DNA of 64,000 nucleotides, taken from contig NZ_JARXWB010000032.1 in assembly GCF_029892425.1 (NCBI RefSeq), positions 28,724 through 92,723 of the forward strand, given 5' to 3'. Numbering within the stretch: position 1 is the stretch's first letter; every line of letters begins with the position of its first letter. Positions 44,730 through 54,662 of the stretch are shown piece after piece. Under the pieces are notes generated by a model, which had not been told where the DNA came from, did not search any database, and was given only the letters and a program-made list of their open reading frames with translations. Both the position numbers and the translations under genes were made by a program. This DNA is from Bradyrhizobium sp. BR13661 (GTDB lineage: Bacteria; Pseudomonadota; Alphaproteobacteria; Rhizobiales; Xanthobacteraceae).

Positions 44730-47534
44730 CTACAGCGTCTTCAGATACTCGATCAGGTCCTTGCGCTCCTCGTCCTCGAGCAGGCGGCCGACGACGCCGT
44801 CCTTGTGCGGCGGTCCCTTACCCTCGAACGAGTGGCCGAGATTGCTGTTGCCGTACTGCTCGGTGCCGTCAGCGGCGCGCGTCGAGAAGCGCGACTGCCC
44901 TGTCTTGCAGCTCTCGCCGTCACTGACCGCGAAGCCGACCTGCTTCGGATCATAGTCGCGACCACCGCCCATGCAGAACGATTTGGGGCGCTCGGCCGCC
45001 GGGCTCAGCATCCAGTAGAGCGAGGGCACCGATCCGTTGTGCAGGTAAGGCGCGGTGGCCCAGACGCCGTTGAGCGGGCGCGCGCGATACCAGGGCGGCG
45101 GCTCCGGCTTGTCGGGCGGCTGCGGACCTGGATCGGGGCAATTCTTGCGCTTGCCCCACCAGGCATCCTGCTCCTCCCAACTGATATTGGCGTCCTTCAT
45201 CGCCTTGCGGCTGACGATGTCGACGAGCACCATCAGGCCGAGCGAATACGGCATGTCGGTCGACGAGACCTCAGGCAGCTTGCAGTCCCACCACTTGTTG
45301 AGATTCTGCGTGGGATCGAGCTTGAGAAAGCCCGGCACCTGAACCGTTCGCGTCGTTAGCACGCTCGCCTGAGCGGGGTCGGTCCCCATGCCTTTGACGC
45401 CTTTCTGCACCTCGTTCAGGAATTTGTCCTTGCCGATCGTCTCCCAGCGGTCCGAGGACCAGATGCTCTTCTCAGGAAATTCGGTGTCGAACGCGGGATC
45501 GTTGACCGGACCGAGATGGCATTCGACGCAGATTTGCGCGTAAAGCTTGCGGCCGCGTTTGACGCGGTCCTCATCGATCTTCCACGCTGCGTCGCCGAAG
45601 ATATCCGACGGCCATTTCGGCGACGTCAGTCCTGACAGCTGCTTTTTCGGATAGGGCGCGGACCCCTTCAAGAGATCCTCGATCCAGTTCAGGTTTCTGA
45701 TGTCCATCGACGAGCGGAACAGCGTGCCCTCTGGCGCATTGGCGGACAGATTGAGCAGCGCGGTCACGCCGAGCGCTTCGCCGGCATTGCGGATCAGCGG
45801 CTGTTCGATCGACGCGTCATATTGCGCGAATTTGAGCCAGGGCACGGTCCAGATCGGCGGGAAGCTGACCGGCGCGTCCTTGGCATGCAGATTCTTCTCG
45901 AAGCCGCTGAGGCCGCTGAGCGTCATGTCCTGCGCGAAGACCTGGTTGCCGATGCGGTTGAGCGCGTCGAGGCGGCCGTAACCTTCCTCGGTGTCCTGCT
46001 GCTGCTCGTCCTGCTTGGTCTTCTCGTTGGGCCTCTTCTTGCCCGCGATGGTCTTGTCGTAGGTGGATTCCCAGTCTTTCAGGAACGTGCCGATCGCGCT
46101 CAGCTTCTGCTTCAGCGCGTCGCGATCCGCGTCGCTGGCGGAGGCGCCGAGCACACGGTCGGCGAAGCGCGTGAAGCGACCCGGCACGAGCAGCGTGTAG
46201 GCGATCGACAGGCCGGTCGTAATCTCGAGCTTTCTGAGATCGGTCATCGCCGGGCCGCCGTCGAAGCGGATGTCGATGCCTTTGTAGTGGATCTGGCCGG
46301 TGTGGCAGGCGGCACAAGTCAAGCCGATCCGGTCCTCGCCGACCTTGCCGGTCGCCGGATCAGGCACGCCGGTCATGCGCGCAAAGCCGACGGGCAGGCC
46401 GTCGACGTTTTCGGCCTGTGCGCCCCAGTCGACCGGCGGATCCCAAAGCCGCGCGGGCACTGGCTTCGTCTTGTCGTAGACATTGGCGTAGCCGAAGCGG
46501 CGCAGCGTGGCCTCGTCGGTGTTGATCGTCTGCGGGCTCGGGATGAAGCCGAACCGCTGCAGATGGTCGCTGTCGTGCAGCATTCCGGGCTTCGCGAAGA
46601 AATGCAGCCGCGGCTGCTCCAGCGCCATGAACCAGCTATAGGGCACCGGAAAGGTCGCAGTGCCCTGGCTCGCATGATGAAACCAGTGCCGGTCCTCCAG
46701 CGCCCAGTTCTGCTCGAGCCAGTACGCGGCCCGGGGCTCGACAAGCTTCGGCAATGGCGGGGCCACCAGCTGGCCGATGACATGGGGCAGCATCGGCTGG
46801 AATTGATCGGGAAAGCGCAGCGCCACGATGCCAAAGACGAGCAGCGCTGCGACAAGCCCGCTGGCCGCACGCAGGATGAGCGAGGGCGGGGTGACCGGCT
46901 GGCTGAGCATCCGCTGGGTGATGCGATCAGGGAATTTGCGCTCGTTGAACAATGTCCTCACCTCGGCTACGCTGAGATAGCGGTCATCACCTTGGCCCTT
47001 GCCCATGATCTTGAGCAGGACCGGCCATTCGAACTTCATCAGGAGCGGGTAGTACCAGCGCGCTTGATTGCCGGCGCGCTTGAGATTGTCGTCCATGAAG
47101 GCCTGGATCTGCGAGGCGTTGAGTCCGGTCTCGCTGCCGCCATCGGGATCGTCATAGTTGCTGCCGAAACCGGCGAGCCGTGCGATCTCGTCCTCGTTGA
47201 CCTTGCCGTCGACGCCGAGGATGCGCGAGCCGGCACCGAGCTTGTCGAGTGGACCGCCGCGCAAGCCGTTGAGCTGCGCGCCCCAGAAGATGCTCTGCAG
47301 GATGTGGCAGGCGCCATTGGCGATCAGCGCGACGCCGCGGACCTGGATGCGGGCCGAAATCTTCCTCAGCCCGGTCTCGCCGCTTGCATTGGCGATGGTT
47401 TGCGACAGCGTCCGCAGCGGCACGGTGCCGCCATCGACAAAACCTTCGCCGACGAGGCCACGCAGGAACGGGCAGGGATTGTTTGGAGAGACGTCGATTG
47501 AAGGATCAAAGGGCTTCTTGCGGAAGTCATCCAT
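44730..47534 (-). CDS. di-heme c-type cytochrome with PCP-motif N-terminal domain
   Basis: A 934-residue protein. Residues 1-210 are a soluble domain with PCPFLRGLVGEGFVDGG at 20-36 (a Pro-Cys-Pro motif like the proximal-heme Cys of peroxygenases) and an EF-hand-like DGKVNEDEI (109-117). Residues about 219-240 are a transmembrane helix. The rest is periplasmic: heme motif CAACH (407-411), a second CVECH (669-673) and a C-terminal LHNGSVPSLYWMLSPAAERP block. The heme-bearing half resembles RoxA-type di-heme oxygenases/peroxidases. Start ATG 47534 was chosen over 47597. The substrate is unknown, and cofactor binding in the N-domain is inferred only. Confidence 0.72.
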   Translation of the reverse strand: MDDFRKKPFDPSIDVSPNNPCPFLRGLVGEGFVDGGTVPLRTLSQTIANASGETGLRKISARIQVRGVALIANGACHILQSIFWGAQLNGLRGGPLDKLGAGSRILGVDGKVNEDEIARLAGFGSNYDDPDGGSETGLNASQIQAFMDDNLKRAGNQARWYYPLLMKFEWPVLLKIMGKGQGDDRYLSVAEVRTLFNERKFPDRITQRMLSQPVTPPSLILRAASGLVAALLVFGIVALRFPDQFQPMLPHVIGQLVAPPLPKLVEPRAAYWLEQNWALEDRHWFHHASQGTATFPVPYSWFMALEQPRLHFFAKPGMLHDSDHLQRFGFIPSPQTINTDEATLRRFGYANVYDKTKPVPARLWDPPVDWGAQAENVDGLPVGFARMTGVPDPATGKVGEDRIGLTCAACHTGQIHYKGIDIRFDGGPAMTDLRKLEITTGLSIAYTLLVPGRFTRFADRVLGASASDADRDALKQKLSAIGTFLKDWESTYDKTIAGKKRPNEKTKQDEQQQDTEEGYGRLDALNRIGNQVFAQDMTLSGLSGFEKNLHAKDAPVSFPPIWTVPWLKFAQYDASIEQPLIRNAGEALGVTALLNLSANAPEGTLFRSSMDIRNLNWIEDLLKGSAPYPKKQLSGLTSPKWPSDIFGDAAWKIDEDRVKRGRKLYAQICVECHLGPVNDPAFDTEFPEKSIWSSDRWETIGKDKFLNEVQKGVKGMGTDPAQASVLTTRTVQVPGFLKLDPTQNLNKWWDCKLPEVSSTDMPYSLGLMVLVDIVSRKAMKDANISWEEQDAWWGKRKNCPDPGPQPPDKPEPPPWYRARPLNGVWATAPYLHNGSVPSLYWMLSPAAERPKSFCMGGGRDYDPKQVGFAVSDGESCKTGQSRFSTRAADGTEQYGNSNLGHSFEGKGPPHKDGVVGRLLEDEERKDLIEYLKTL

Positions 47535-47736
47535 CGGCAAAGTCCTGAAACAAACGACCTGAAACAAGCGAAACGCGAAAGCGGCCGCGCCGATCAAGCG
47601 CGGAAAGTCCTAACAAACAGACAGCGGACGCGGCGCAACTATACTACTTCAGGGTGTGATGAAGTGTGGCTGAATTCACGCGGGTGTCAATAATGCCGCG
47701 GCGAGGCCGCAGCGCACGCGTGTCGGAATCCCGCTG

Positions 47737-49533
47737 TCAGGATTCGGCGGCGCGCCTGACGTCGCTCTGGACCAGAGTGAGCTTGCTGGCAGGGACGCCC
47801 GCCTTCAACAGCCCGTCGCGGTAATGCGCGATGTCTTCGGGCCGCTTCCAGTGAAAATTCCGCAGATGGCGGTCGACATTCAAGGTCGGGTAATTGCTCA
47901 TCAGCACGCCGGTCGCCTCGGCAGCCTCGGCGGTGCGGCCCAACTGCGCAAGCGCCGCGGCGCGGATCGCCAAAGCCTGCATGTGGTTCGGGTTGACGTA
48001 AAGCTGCTCGCGCGCCCACGACAGGGTCGCGTCATACTGGCGCAGCAGATAGTGGCTGAAGGCGTTCAGCGCGGCCCATTGATAGCGCGGGTCGCTGTTG
48101 TCGCGCTGGGCGGCCATCGAGAACAGCTCGATCGCCTGGCGGTGCTCGCCGATGGTGAAATGGCAGATGCCGAGCACGCCGCGCGCGCCCATGTCGTAGG
48201 GATTGAGGGCGACGGCGCGCTTGGCGGCGTCCATCGCCGCCTCGTCATGGCCTTCCATCGCATGCGCCCAGGACAGGATCGAGAACGCAAAGGACGAACG
48301 CGGGTCGAGCCGCACGCTGGTCTCGGCAAGCCGCATCGCCTCCGCCCACATCTCGCGGGTGCCCTTGACCCAGCCGAACTGGATGCTCTGGATCTGGATC
48401 GTGGCGAGATAGGCATGCGCGATCGACAGTTTCGGATCGAGCGCGATGGCCTCCCGGAACCGCGCGACAGCGGTGCCGAGATCTTCCTTGGTCTGCCGGT
48501 AATAATGCGACAGGCCTTTCAGGAAGCGGTCCCAGGCCGTGACGTCGTTGGTCGGGCGCGCGGGCGCGGAGGCCTCGGCCCGGACGATCTCGGTGGCGAT
48601 GGCCGCGGACAGGTTGGTAGTGATCTCGTCCTGCATGGCGAAGAGGTCGCCGATGTCGCGGTCGTATCGGCCGGTCCAGAGCTGCTCGCCGGTCTCGGGC
48701 GCGATCAGCTCGGCGGTGACGCGGATCTTGGCGCCGGCGCGCCGCACCGAGCCCTGGATCAGATAGGTGGCGTCGATCTCGCGTGCGATCACGCGGGTGC
48801 TGACATTGTTGCCCTTGTAGGGGAAGGTCGAGTTGCGGCTCAGCACGCGGTAGAATGATTGCAGCGACAGCGCGTGGATCAGATCCTCGGTCAGGCCGTC
48901 GGAGAAATATTCATCCTGGGCGTCGCTGAGATTGGCGAAGGGCAGCACGCCGACGATGGCGGTGCGGTACGATTGCGAGAGCGCCGCCCCTTCCTTCAGA
49001 TCGGGTGCGAGCGCGGGCGCGCCGTCGGGCGTCCAGGTCCAGACGCCGATGGGATCCTTGATGTTCTTGAAGCGATGGTTGCCGCCATCGACCAGCGGCA
49101 CGGTCAGGTGCTTGCTCGCTTCGCGATAGGCCTTGGACGAGATCGCGAACCCGCCGGGGCTTGCGACGGATTCGAGGCGGACGGCGATGTTGACGTCGTC
49201 GCCGAACACCTCGTCTTCGTCGGCGATGACGTCGCCCATGTGGATGCCGAGCCGGAACTGCATGGTGCGGTCGGCGGGCAGGTGGTGATTGCGCTCCGCC
49301 ATCAGCACCTGCATCGCGACCGCGGCTTCAGTGGCGCCGACGATGGAGGGGAATTCCAGCAGGAAGCCGTCACCGGTATTTTTGACGACGCGGCCGCCGT
49401 GATTGAGAATGATGGGGTGGATCGCGTTGCGATGGGCCTTGAAGGCGGCATGGGTGCCGGCCTCGTCAGTGCCCATCATCCGAGAATAGCCGGCGACATC
49501 GGCGCAGACAATGGCGGCCAGACGTCTTTCCAT
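47737..49533 (-). CDS. adenylate cyclase (class III) with TolB-like and TPR domains
   Basis: A 598-residue protein. The N-terminal cyclase homology domain (about 1-175) has both metal Asp residues (Asp12 in CADVAGYS and Asp55 in NTGDGFL). It is followed by AIVGVLPFANLSD and DGLTEDLIHALS, a TolB/FlgO-like segment near 190-320, and then TPR repeats to the end. Bradyrhizobium encodes many such cyclases. No transmembrane segment was found. Start ATG 49533 (MERRLAAIV). Confidence 0.87.
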   Translation of the reverse strand: MERRLAAIVCADVAGYSRMMGTDEAGTHAAFKAHRNAIHPIILNHGGRVVKNTGDGFLLEFPSIVGATEAAVAMQVLMAERNHHLPADRTMQFRLGIHMGDVIADEDEVFGDDVNIAVRLESVASPGGFAISSKAYREASKHLTVPLVDGGNHRFKNIKDPIGVWTWTPDGAPALAPDLKEGAALSQSYRTAIVGVLPFANLSDAQDEYFSDGLTEDLIHALSLQSFYRVLSRNSTFPYKGNNVSTRVIAREIDATYLIQGSVRRAGAKIRVTAELIAPETGEQLWTGRYDRDIGDLFAMQDEITTNLSAAIATEIVRAEASAPARPTNDVTAWDRFLKGLSHYYRQTKEDLGTAVARFREAIALDPKLSIAHAYLATIQIQSIQFGWVKGTREMWAEAMRLAETSVRLDPRSSFAFSILSWAHAMEGHDEAAMDAAKRAVALNPYDMGARGVLGICHFTIGEHRQAIELFSMAAQRDNSDPRYQWAALNAFSHYLLRQYDATLSWAREQLYVNPNHMQALAIRAAALAQLGRTAEAAEATGVLMSNYPTLNVDRHLRNFHWKRPEDIAHYRDGLLKAGVPASKLTLVQSDVRRAAES

Positions 49534-49753
49534 ATCCTCGGAGCTCCAAGGGCGAGGCGCTGCCACGGTGTGGCGGTCGGCGCGAATCCCGCATTTCAAG
49601 AATCCTGCCCTTATAGAGCAGATGATGCCGAGTGAAAGTATGATCCGCATTGCAGATTCGACGCAAATCCTAACATTTCCGGTGGTGGACGGCGGGGCGC
49701 GAACCGACTAAGGCCAGTCCCTTGAGATCGCCCGGCCGGGCGGCGAGGACCTC

Positions 49754-50389
49754 ATGATGCTGGGCATTCACGAAATCTGGCTCTTCGTCCTGTCGGGCGT
49801 GCTGCTCAACATTACGCCGGGGCCCGACACGGTCTATGTGATCGGCCGCAGCATGCAGATGGGCTGGCGCAGCGGAGCGGCCGCGGCCTTCGGCATCAGC
49901 TGCGGCTGCTTTTTCCACGTGGCAGGTGCGGCGATCGGCCTGTCCGCGCTTTTGATGGCCTCATCCACCGCGTTCTCGATCCTGAAGCTGGTCGGCGCGG
50001 CCTATCTGGTCCTGACCGGCCTCCAGATGCTGTGGTCGCGGCCGCAGCTTTTGGCGGTCAAGGACGAGGCCGAGCGGAGCTCGCTGCGGCGGATTTTTCT
50101 CCAGGGCGTCCTCACCAACGCGCTCAATCCCAAGGTCGCGCTGTTCTTCCTGGCCTTCCTGCCTCAATTCGTCGCAGCCGATGCGCCCCACAAGCCGCTC
50201 GCCTTCCTGACGCTTGGCCTGATCTTCATCTTTACGGGGACGCTGTGGTGCCTGGTGCTGGCGGCGTTCGCGGCCAGGGCCGCTCACCGGCTGCGGCAGT
50301 CCGAGGGCGTGATCGCCTGGGTCAACCGTGCCCTGGGTGGCCTCTTCATCTATCTCGGCATCCGCGTCGCCATGCTGCAGACGCGGTAG
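49754..50389 (+). CDS. LysE family exporter
   Basis: A 211-residue inner-membrane protein with about six hydrophobic segments. The family motif LLNITPGPDTVYVIGRS is at the N-terminus, and GVLTNALNPKVALFFLAFLP follows in the middle. It exports amino acids or homoserine lactone-like compounds by proton exchange. The start is ATG 49754 or 49757. It diverges from the cyclase gene. Confidence 0.9.
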   Translation: MMLGIHEIWLFVLSGVLLNITPGPDTVYVIGRSMQMGWRSGAAAAFGISCGCFFHVAGAAIGLSALLMASSTAFSILKLVGAAYLVLTGLQMLWSRPQLLAVKDEAERSSLRRIFLQGVLTNALNPKVALFFLAFLPQFVAADAPHKPLAFLTLGLIFIFTGTLWCLVLAAFAARAAHRLRQSEGVIAWVNRALGGLFIYLGIRVAMLQTR

Positions 50390-50468
50390 ATCAACGAGCT
50401 GTGCGGTTGCCTCGATCGAGGCCGAGCAAGGGATGTTTTCGGGACGAAGTCCGAATCGGACTGGCTTC

Positions 50469-51248
50469 TCAGGGCAGATGGTAATTCACACCGACGCGGA
50501 CGATGTTGTCGGTGAATTTCGCGTTCCAGGAATAGACGGTTGCGAAAACCGCGTCAGTGCCGGTCCCGCTTTGCGATCCCAGATCGACATAAAGATATTC
50601 GAGCTTCCAGGTCCATCCCTTGCAGTTCGGAAGCATACCTTCGAGTCCGGCCCCTGCCGTCCAGCCCACGTTGACCTTCGAGCCGTTGAAAGCATAGCTG
50701 AGGCCGGTCAGGCCTCCCGCAGCCGTACCTGACCCGCTGACCTTCGTTTCGCCGTAAGCGACCCCGGCGGTCGCATACAGCAGCAGCGACGGCTGCAACA
50801 GCGCGCCGACCCGCCCTCGCAACGTGCCAAACCAGAGAATCTTGGCATCGATGGACTGATTGAGAGCGCCCGCCACCGTGGTGGCTCCCTCACCGCCGGG
50901 AACGAAGCTGAAGGGATCGCTACGGCTGCTGTGAGCTTTTTCGGCGGAGCCCTGCAGGTCCGCCTCCACGCCGAAAACCCAACGGTTGTTGGCCTGCCAG
51001 TTGTAGCCGATCTGACCGCCGCCGATCACGCCGTCCGGCTTGGGTGAGAACGGAAATGAGGCCGGCAATCCGAACGCCGTCATTCCGGGGGCGGTGACAT
51101 CGCCGCGGGCATTGCCCCAGCTGTAGCCGATGTTGCCGCCGACATAGGAGCCGGTCCAAGGATACTCGGCCGCCATCGCGGGGTTCGTCGCGGCGACTGC
51201 GCCGAACGCAACGCCAAGCATCCATTGATTCTTCAAAACAACCCCCAT
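50469..51248 (-). CDS. Omp25/31-like outer-membrane beta-barrel protein
   Basis: A 259-residue protein with a signal peptide (MLGVAFGAVAATNPAMAA), the start of the mature barrel WTGSYVGGNIGYSWGNA, and a C-terminal strand ending in VRVGVNYHLP. This is the 8-strand porin-like fold common in rhizobia (Omp25/31 group). Its role is structural or adhesive and not otherwise known. Confidence 0.86.
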   Translation of the reverse strand: MGVVLKNQWMLGVAFGAVAATNPAMAAEYPWTGSYVGGNIGYSWGNARGDVTAPGMTAFGLPASFPFSPKPDGVIGGGQIGYNWQANNRWVFGVEADLQGSAEKAHSSRSDPFSFVPGGEGATTVAGALNQSIDAKILWFGTLRGRVGALLQPSLLLYATAGVAYGETKVSGSGTAAGGLTGLSYAFNGSKVNVGWTAGAGLEGMLPNCKGWTWKLEYLYVDLGSQSGTGTDAVFATVYSWNAKFTDNIVRVGVNYHLP

Positions 51249-51458
51249 GGCGCGTTACGAGGTCCCGAACCCTCGTGGCGCCCCCTCTTCGATCATAGCC
51301 CAAGAGAATCGTCCTCGCCACGGGGATAGGACGACGCGGCCGCAGTGGTGCCATATCACCATTCGTTGCCGCTTCAGGGCGCGCTCGGACGACAATGGCG
51401 ATGACTTAGGCCTTGTCGGCCGGGCCTCGCGGACTCGACGACCGGGCAGGCCTCATCG

Positions 51459-52829
51459 TCACAAGAGTTCGCAACGATATCCCAGGCGCTTGACGCTCGC
51501 GCCCCAATCGATCCTGGCCACAGCCCTGACATCGACCTGGAATTCATCGCCGGCGTGCCGTCTGATCAGCGCCACGACGGCCGCGGTTTCCTCTGGCGTC
51601 AGCGAGTCTCGTCCGCCGATTTCGACCACGATCCTGTCGAGAGCGATCTGCCGGATCCGGTACTCGTCGAATTCCGCGATTGCAGTCAATTCCCTGGCCC
51701 GCACGTAAAAGGTGGAAACCCGTCCATTGGGGTGTTTGAGCAGCGCTTTGCTGCGCCCTTGGATGTTGGACAGCACCGGACCGTCATGGCCGCACGGGCA
51801 TCGGTCTGCGAGGGTGGCGATGTCGCCGAGATCGTATCGAATGAAAGGCGTTGCGTAGGAGTGGAGATGCGTCACCAGCACGAGGCCGGTCGTTCCGCTA
51901 ACTGTCCGGACGGATGCGTCGGGAATGATCTCGACGAGGACGTTGCTCGTCGAGACATGGTAGACACCGGCATTTGCTTGACACTCCAGACCTATCGATC
52001 CGACCTCCTCCGAGGAATAGGTCGAACGAACCGGGATGCCGATCGAGGAAAATTTATCCCGCAGTTCGGTGTCGACGGCGCTTGCGCGCGGGTTGAACAT
52101 CGCCGTACCGGCGCGCTTGAAGAACGTGGGGTCGACAGACTGTAACATCGTTTCGATCAAAGTCGGCTGCGCCAACAGATAGCCGATGGAATCGCGTGCC
52201 AGTTCCTCGCACAGCGCCTCCATGTTCGGATTGTAGTATTCGATGTACTTGAAGATGCCCCCTGGAATGAGCGGCCCGAGGCTTCCCAATGGATTGTCGT
52301 CGGTCCTGACCGTGAAGCCGTTCTTGCTCGGCGTCAGCACCGGACGGAGCCGCGTGCTGTTCAATCGCAGATCGCGTCCCTCGATGAAATATTGCGCGGC
52401 AGCCCTGACCGCATTGTATTCCAGGTTCATTTGCGACAGGAAAAATTGAACCGGCGTGCCGGATGAGCCTGACGTGCCGTGCTTGATCGTCGGAATTCTG
52501 TCCAGCGGGGACAACAATGGTCCCTCTGCCTCGACCTGCCTGGTCAGATCGCTGCGGCTGAGAATCGGAAGCTCCGCGAGGGCGGTGTCGCGGATGTCCC
52601 CGGAGCCGATCCGTTCCCGCCAGAATGCCGATCTGTGGGCGGCGTGTCGCAACAGATTTCGCAGCTGGCTTTGCTGCCAGTTCTCCCGCGCTGTGCGATT
52701 GCCGGTTTCGATGGCGACGAGGTCGAGGATTGCGGCCAGGAAATTCTTGGGCCCCTCGTCGATAAATGTCATGGGCTTTTCGCTGAAGGCCCGGTCGTGG
52801 AGCGGAACCTGCGAAAAGTCGAGTTTCAT
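51459..52829 (-). CDS. phenylacetate-CoA ligase-like adenylating enzyme
   Basis: A 456-residue PaaK/CapK-family protein. The motifs KHGTSGSSGTPVQF (P-loop), STYSSEEVGS and PFIRYDLGDIATLADRCPCG place it with PaaK- and CapK-like adenylating ligases; YDLGD is an adenylation landmark. It has no ACP or CoA-pathway neighbour; flanking genes are an outer-membrane protein and a TauE/SafE permease. The substrate is unknown; a role in polysaccharide or secondary metabolite modification is possible. Confidence 0.8.
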   Translation of the reverse strand: MKLDFSQVPLHDRAFSEKPMTFIDEGPKNFLAAILDLVAIETGNRTARENWQQSQLRNLLRHAAHRSAFWRERIGSGDIRDTALAELPILSRSDLTRQVEAEGPLLSPLDRIPTIKHGTSGSSGTPVQFFLSQMNLEYNAVRAAAQYFIEGRDLRLNSTRLRPVLTPSKNGFTVRTDDNPLGSLGPLIPGGIFKYIEYYNPNMEALCEELARDSIGYLLAQPTLIETMLQSVDPTFFKRAGTAMFNPRASAVDTELRDKFSSIGIPVRSTYSSEEVGSIGLECQANAGVYHVSTSNVLVEIIPDASVRTVSGTTGLVLVTHLHSYATPFIRYDLGDIATLADRCPCGHDGPVLSNIQGRSKALLKHPNGRVSTFYVRARELTAIAEFDEYRIRQIALDRIVVEIGGRDSLTPEETAAVVALIRRHAGDEFQVDVRAVARIDWGASVKRLGYRCELL

Positions 52830-52914
52830 TTGGGCCTCTCGATGATGCGTGGGTTGCCGAACCGTCCTGATTCCGATCTCGGCGACAATGGCATCAGGCT
52901 TCGCCGGAAAGCAG

Positions 52915-53667
52915 CTAGCCGATCTCCTTTACCAGAGCGCTGCCGGCCAGATACAGTCCGAGCAGGATCATTGCGACCAGGAACCAGCGGCGGAACGCGT
53001 CCGCCGGCATGCGCTGCCGCACCGACTGGCCGACATACATGCCGGCAAAGGCCATCGCCATGGCCACAGTGCCGGGCACGGCATTCGCCGGCGTCAGCAG
53101 GCCGCCGGCAGTGAGATTGAAGGCGAGTGCCAGCGTCGCCGTGGTGAAGAACACGCCGAGCGCCTGCACCAGTTCGTCCTTCTCCATCCCGATCGCCTGC
53201 ATGAACGGCATCGAGGGGATCACCTGCACGCCGGTCGAGGCCGAGATCACGCCAGTGATGATTCCGACCACGCCGCCGACCCATTTCTCGTTCCCGGGTG
53301 CGACGTGGAACTTGAATTTGCTGAGGCCGATGATCGCGTAGATCACCAGCAGCACACCGAGCACCACGGTGCCGTAGCGCGCGTAGGGGCCGGTCAGCGC
53401 GCCGGCATTGAGCCAGCAGCCGATCACGGTGCCGATCATCAGCGGCCACAAACGCCTGAGGATGTCGCGCAAGTAGGGGCCGACGAAGGTCTGCCAGATG
53501 TTGGTGACGATGGCGGGCACGATCACGATGGCGATCGCGCGGCTCGGCGCCATGTTCACGGCGAGAAGGCCCATCGACACGGTCGGCAGGCCGAGCCCGA
53601 CGACGCCCTTGACGAATCCGGCGACGAGGAAGACGGCGGCGATGAGAATGAGAAGCGGGTCAATCAT
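52915..53667 (-). CDS. TauE/SafE family permease
   Basis: A 250-residue membrane protein with about eight hydrophobic segments. The family motifs VKGVVGLGLPTVSMGLLA (first helices) and GVISASTGVQVIPSMPFMQAIG (after the loop) are present. Predicted role is export of sulfite or an organosulfur or carboxylate anion. Start ATG 53667 (MIDPLLILIA). It is divergent from a LysR regulator, the likely controller. Confidence 0.88.
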   Translation of the reverse strand: MIDPLLILIAAVFLVAGFVKGVVGLGLPTVSMGLLAVNMAPSRAIAIVIVPAIVTNIWQTFVGPYLRDILRRLWPLMIGTVIGCWLNAGALTGPYARYGTVVLGVLLVIYAIIGLSKFKFHVAPGNEKWVGGVVGIITGVISASTGVQVIPSMPFMQAIGMEKDELVQALGVFFTTATLALAFNLTAGGLLTPANAVPGTVAMAMAFAGMYVGQSVRQRMPADAFRRWFLVAMILLGLYLAGSALVKEIG

Positions 53668-53762
53668 GCGAGCCACATTGACCGAAGCCGCGCGCAGGCA
53701 CAATCTGGAGGTTACGGAGACAGCCTTCGCCAATAACGAAGCCTGATTTTGGAGGAAATCCC

Positions 53763-54653
53763 GTGCGTTTCGACCTGGTCGATCTCCAACTCTTCATCGC
53801 GGTTGCCGACCAGCGCAGCATCACCCGCGGTGCCGAGCGTTCACATCTGGCGCTGGCCTCCGCCAGTGCGCGGATCAAGGGGCTCGAGGATGCGCTCGGC
53901 GTTGCCCTGCTCAAGCGCGGGCGCCGCGGCGTGGAACTGACCGCGGCCGGCGAGAGCCTGCTCGATCATGCCAGGCTCGTGATCCACCAGGTCGACGCCA
54001 TGCGCGGCGATCTCGCCGGCTTTGCCTCTGGCGTGCGTGCCAGCGTGCATTTCCTTGCCAACACCTCCGGCCTGTCGGAGCATCTGCCGAAGGCGCTGGC
54101 CGGTTTCCTGCGCGAGCATCGCGACGTCGCCATCGACATCGAGGAGCGCGAGAGCACCGACATCGCGGCCGCGATCACGGCCGGTGCTGCCGATCTCGGC
54201 TTTGCCGCCGAGCACGCGCTGCCCGATCATATCGAGCGTTTCGTGTTCAGCGAGGACCGCCTGACGCTGGTGACATCCCGACGTGGTCCCTTCGCCGGCC
54301 GCCGCCAGATTGATTTCCAGGAGGCGCGGACTTGCGAGTTCGTTGGCCTGACCAGCGCCACCGCGCTGCAGATGCATATTTCAAAGCATGCCGCGCGGCT
54401 CGGCATGCGCCCGCATTTCCGTGCGCGGCTGCGCGATTTCGATGCGATCTGCCAGTTGGTCTCAGCCGATGTCGGCGTGGCCCTGGTGCCTGAAGCCGCA
54501 GCCCGCCGCTGCGCCAAGTTGATGCCGCTCGCCATCGTCCGCCTGCGCGATACCTGGGCCAACCGGAGGCTCGTGATCTGCGCGCGAAGTTTCAAGGCGC
54601 TGCCACGGCCGGCCAAGATGCTGGTGGAGCATTTGCGGGCAGAGGCGGTGTGA
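53763..54653 (+). CDS. LysR family transcriptional regulator
   Basis: A 296-residue protein starting at GTG 53763 with GGAGG 8 bp upstream. The N-terminal winged helix-turn-helix is in DLVDLQLFIAVADQRSIT and SASARIKGLEDALGVALLKR. The effector domain starts near residue 90. It is divergent from the TauE/SafE gene with 95 bp between, a classic regulator-target arrangement. Confidence 0.9.
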   Translation: MRFDLVDLQLFIAVADQRSITRGAERSHLALASASARIKGLEDALGVALLKRGRRGVELTAAGESLLDHARLVIHQVDAMRGDLAGFASGVRASVHFLANTSGLSEHLPKALAGFLREHRDVAIDIEERESTDIAAAITAGAADLGFAAEHALPDHIERFVFSEDRLTLVTSRRGPFAGRRQIDFQEARTCEFVGLTSATALQMHISKHAARLGMRPHFRARLRDFDAICQLVSADVGVALVPEAAARRCAKLMPLAIVRLRDTWANRRLVICARSFKALPRPAKMLVEHLRAEAV

Positions 54654-54662
54654 AGGGGGCTT

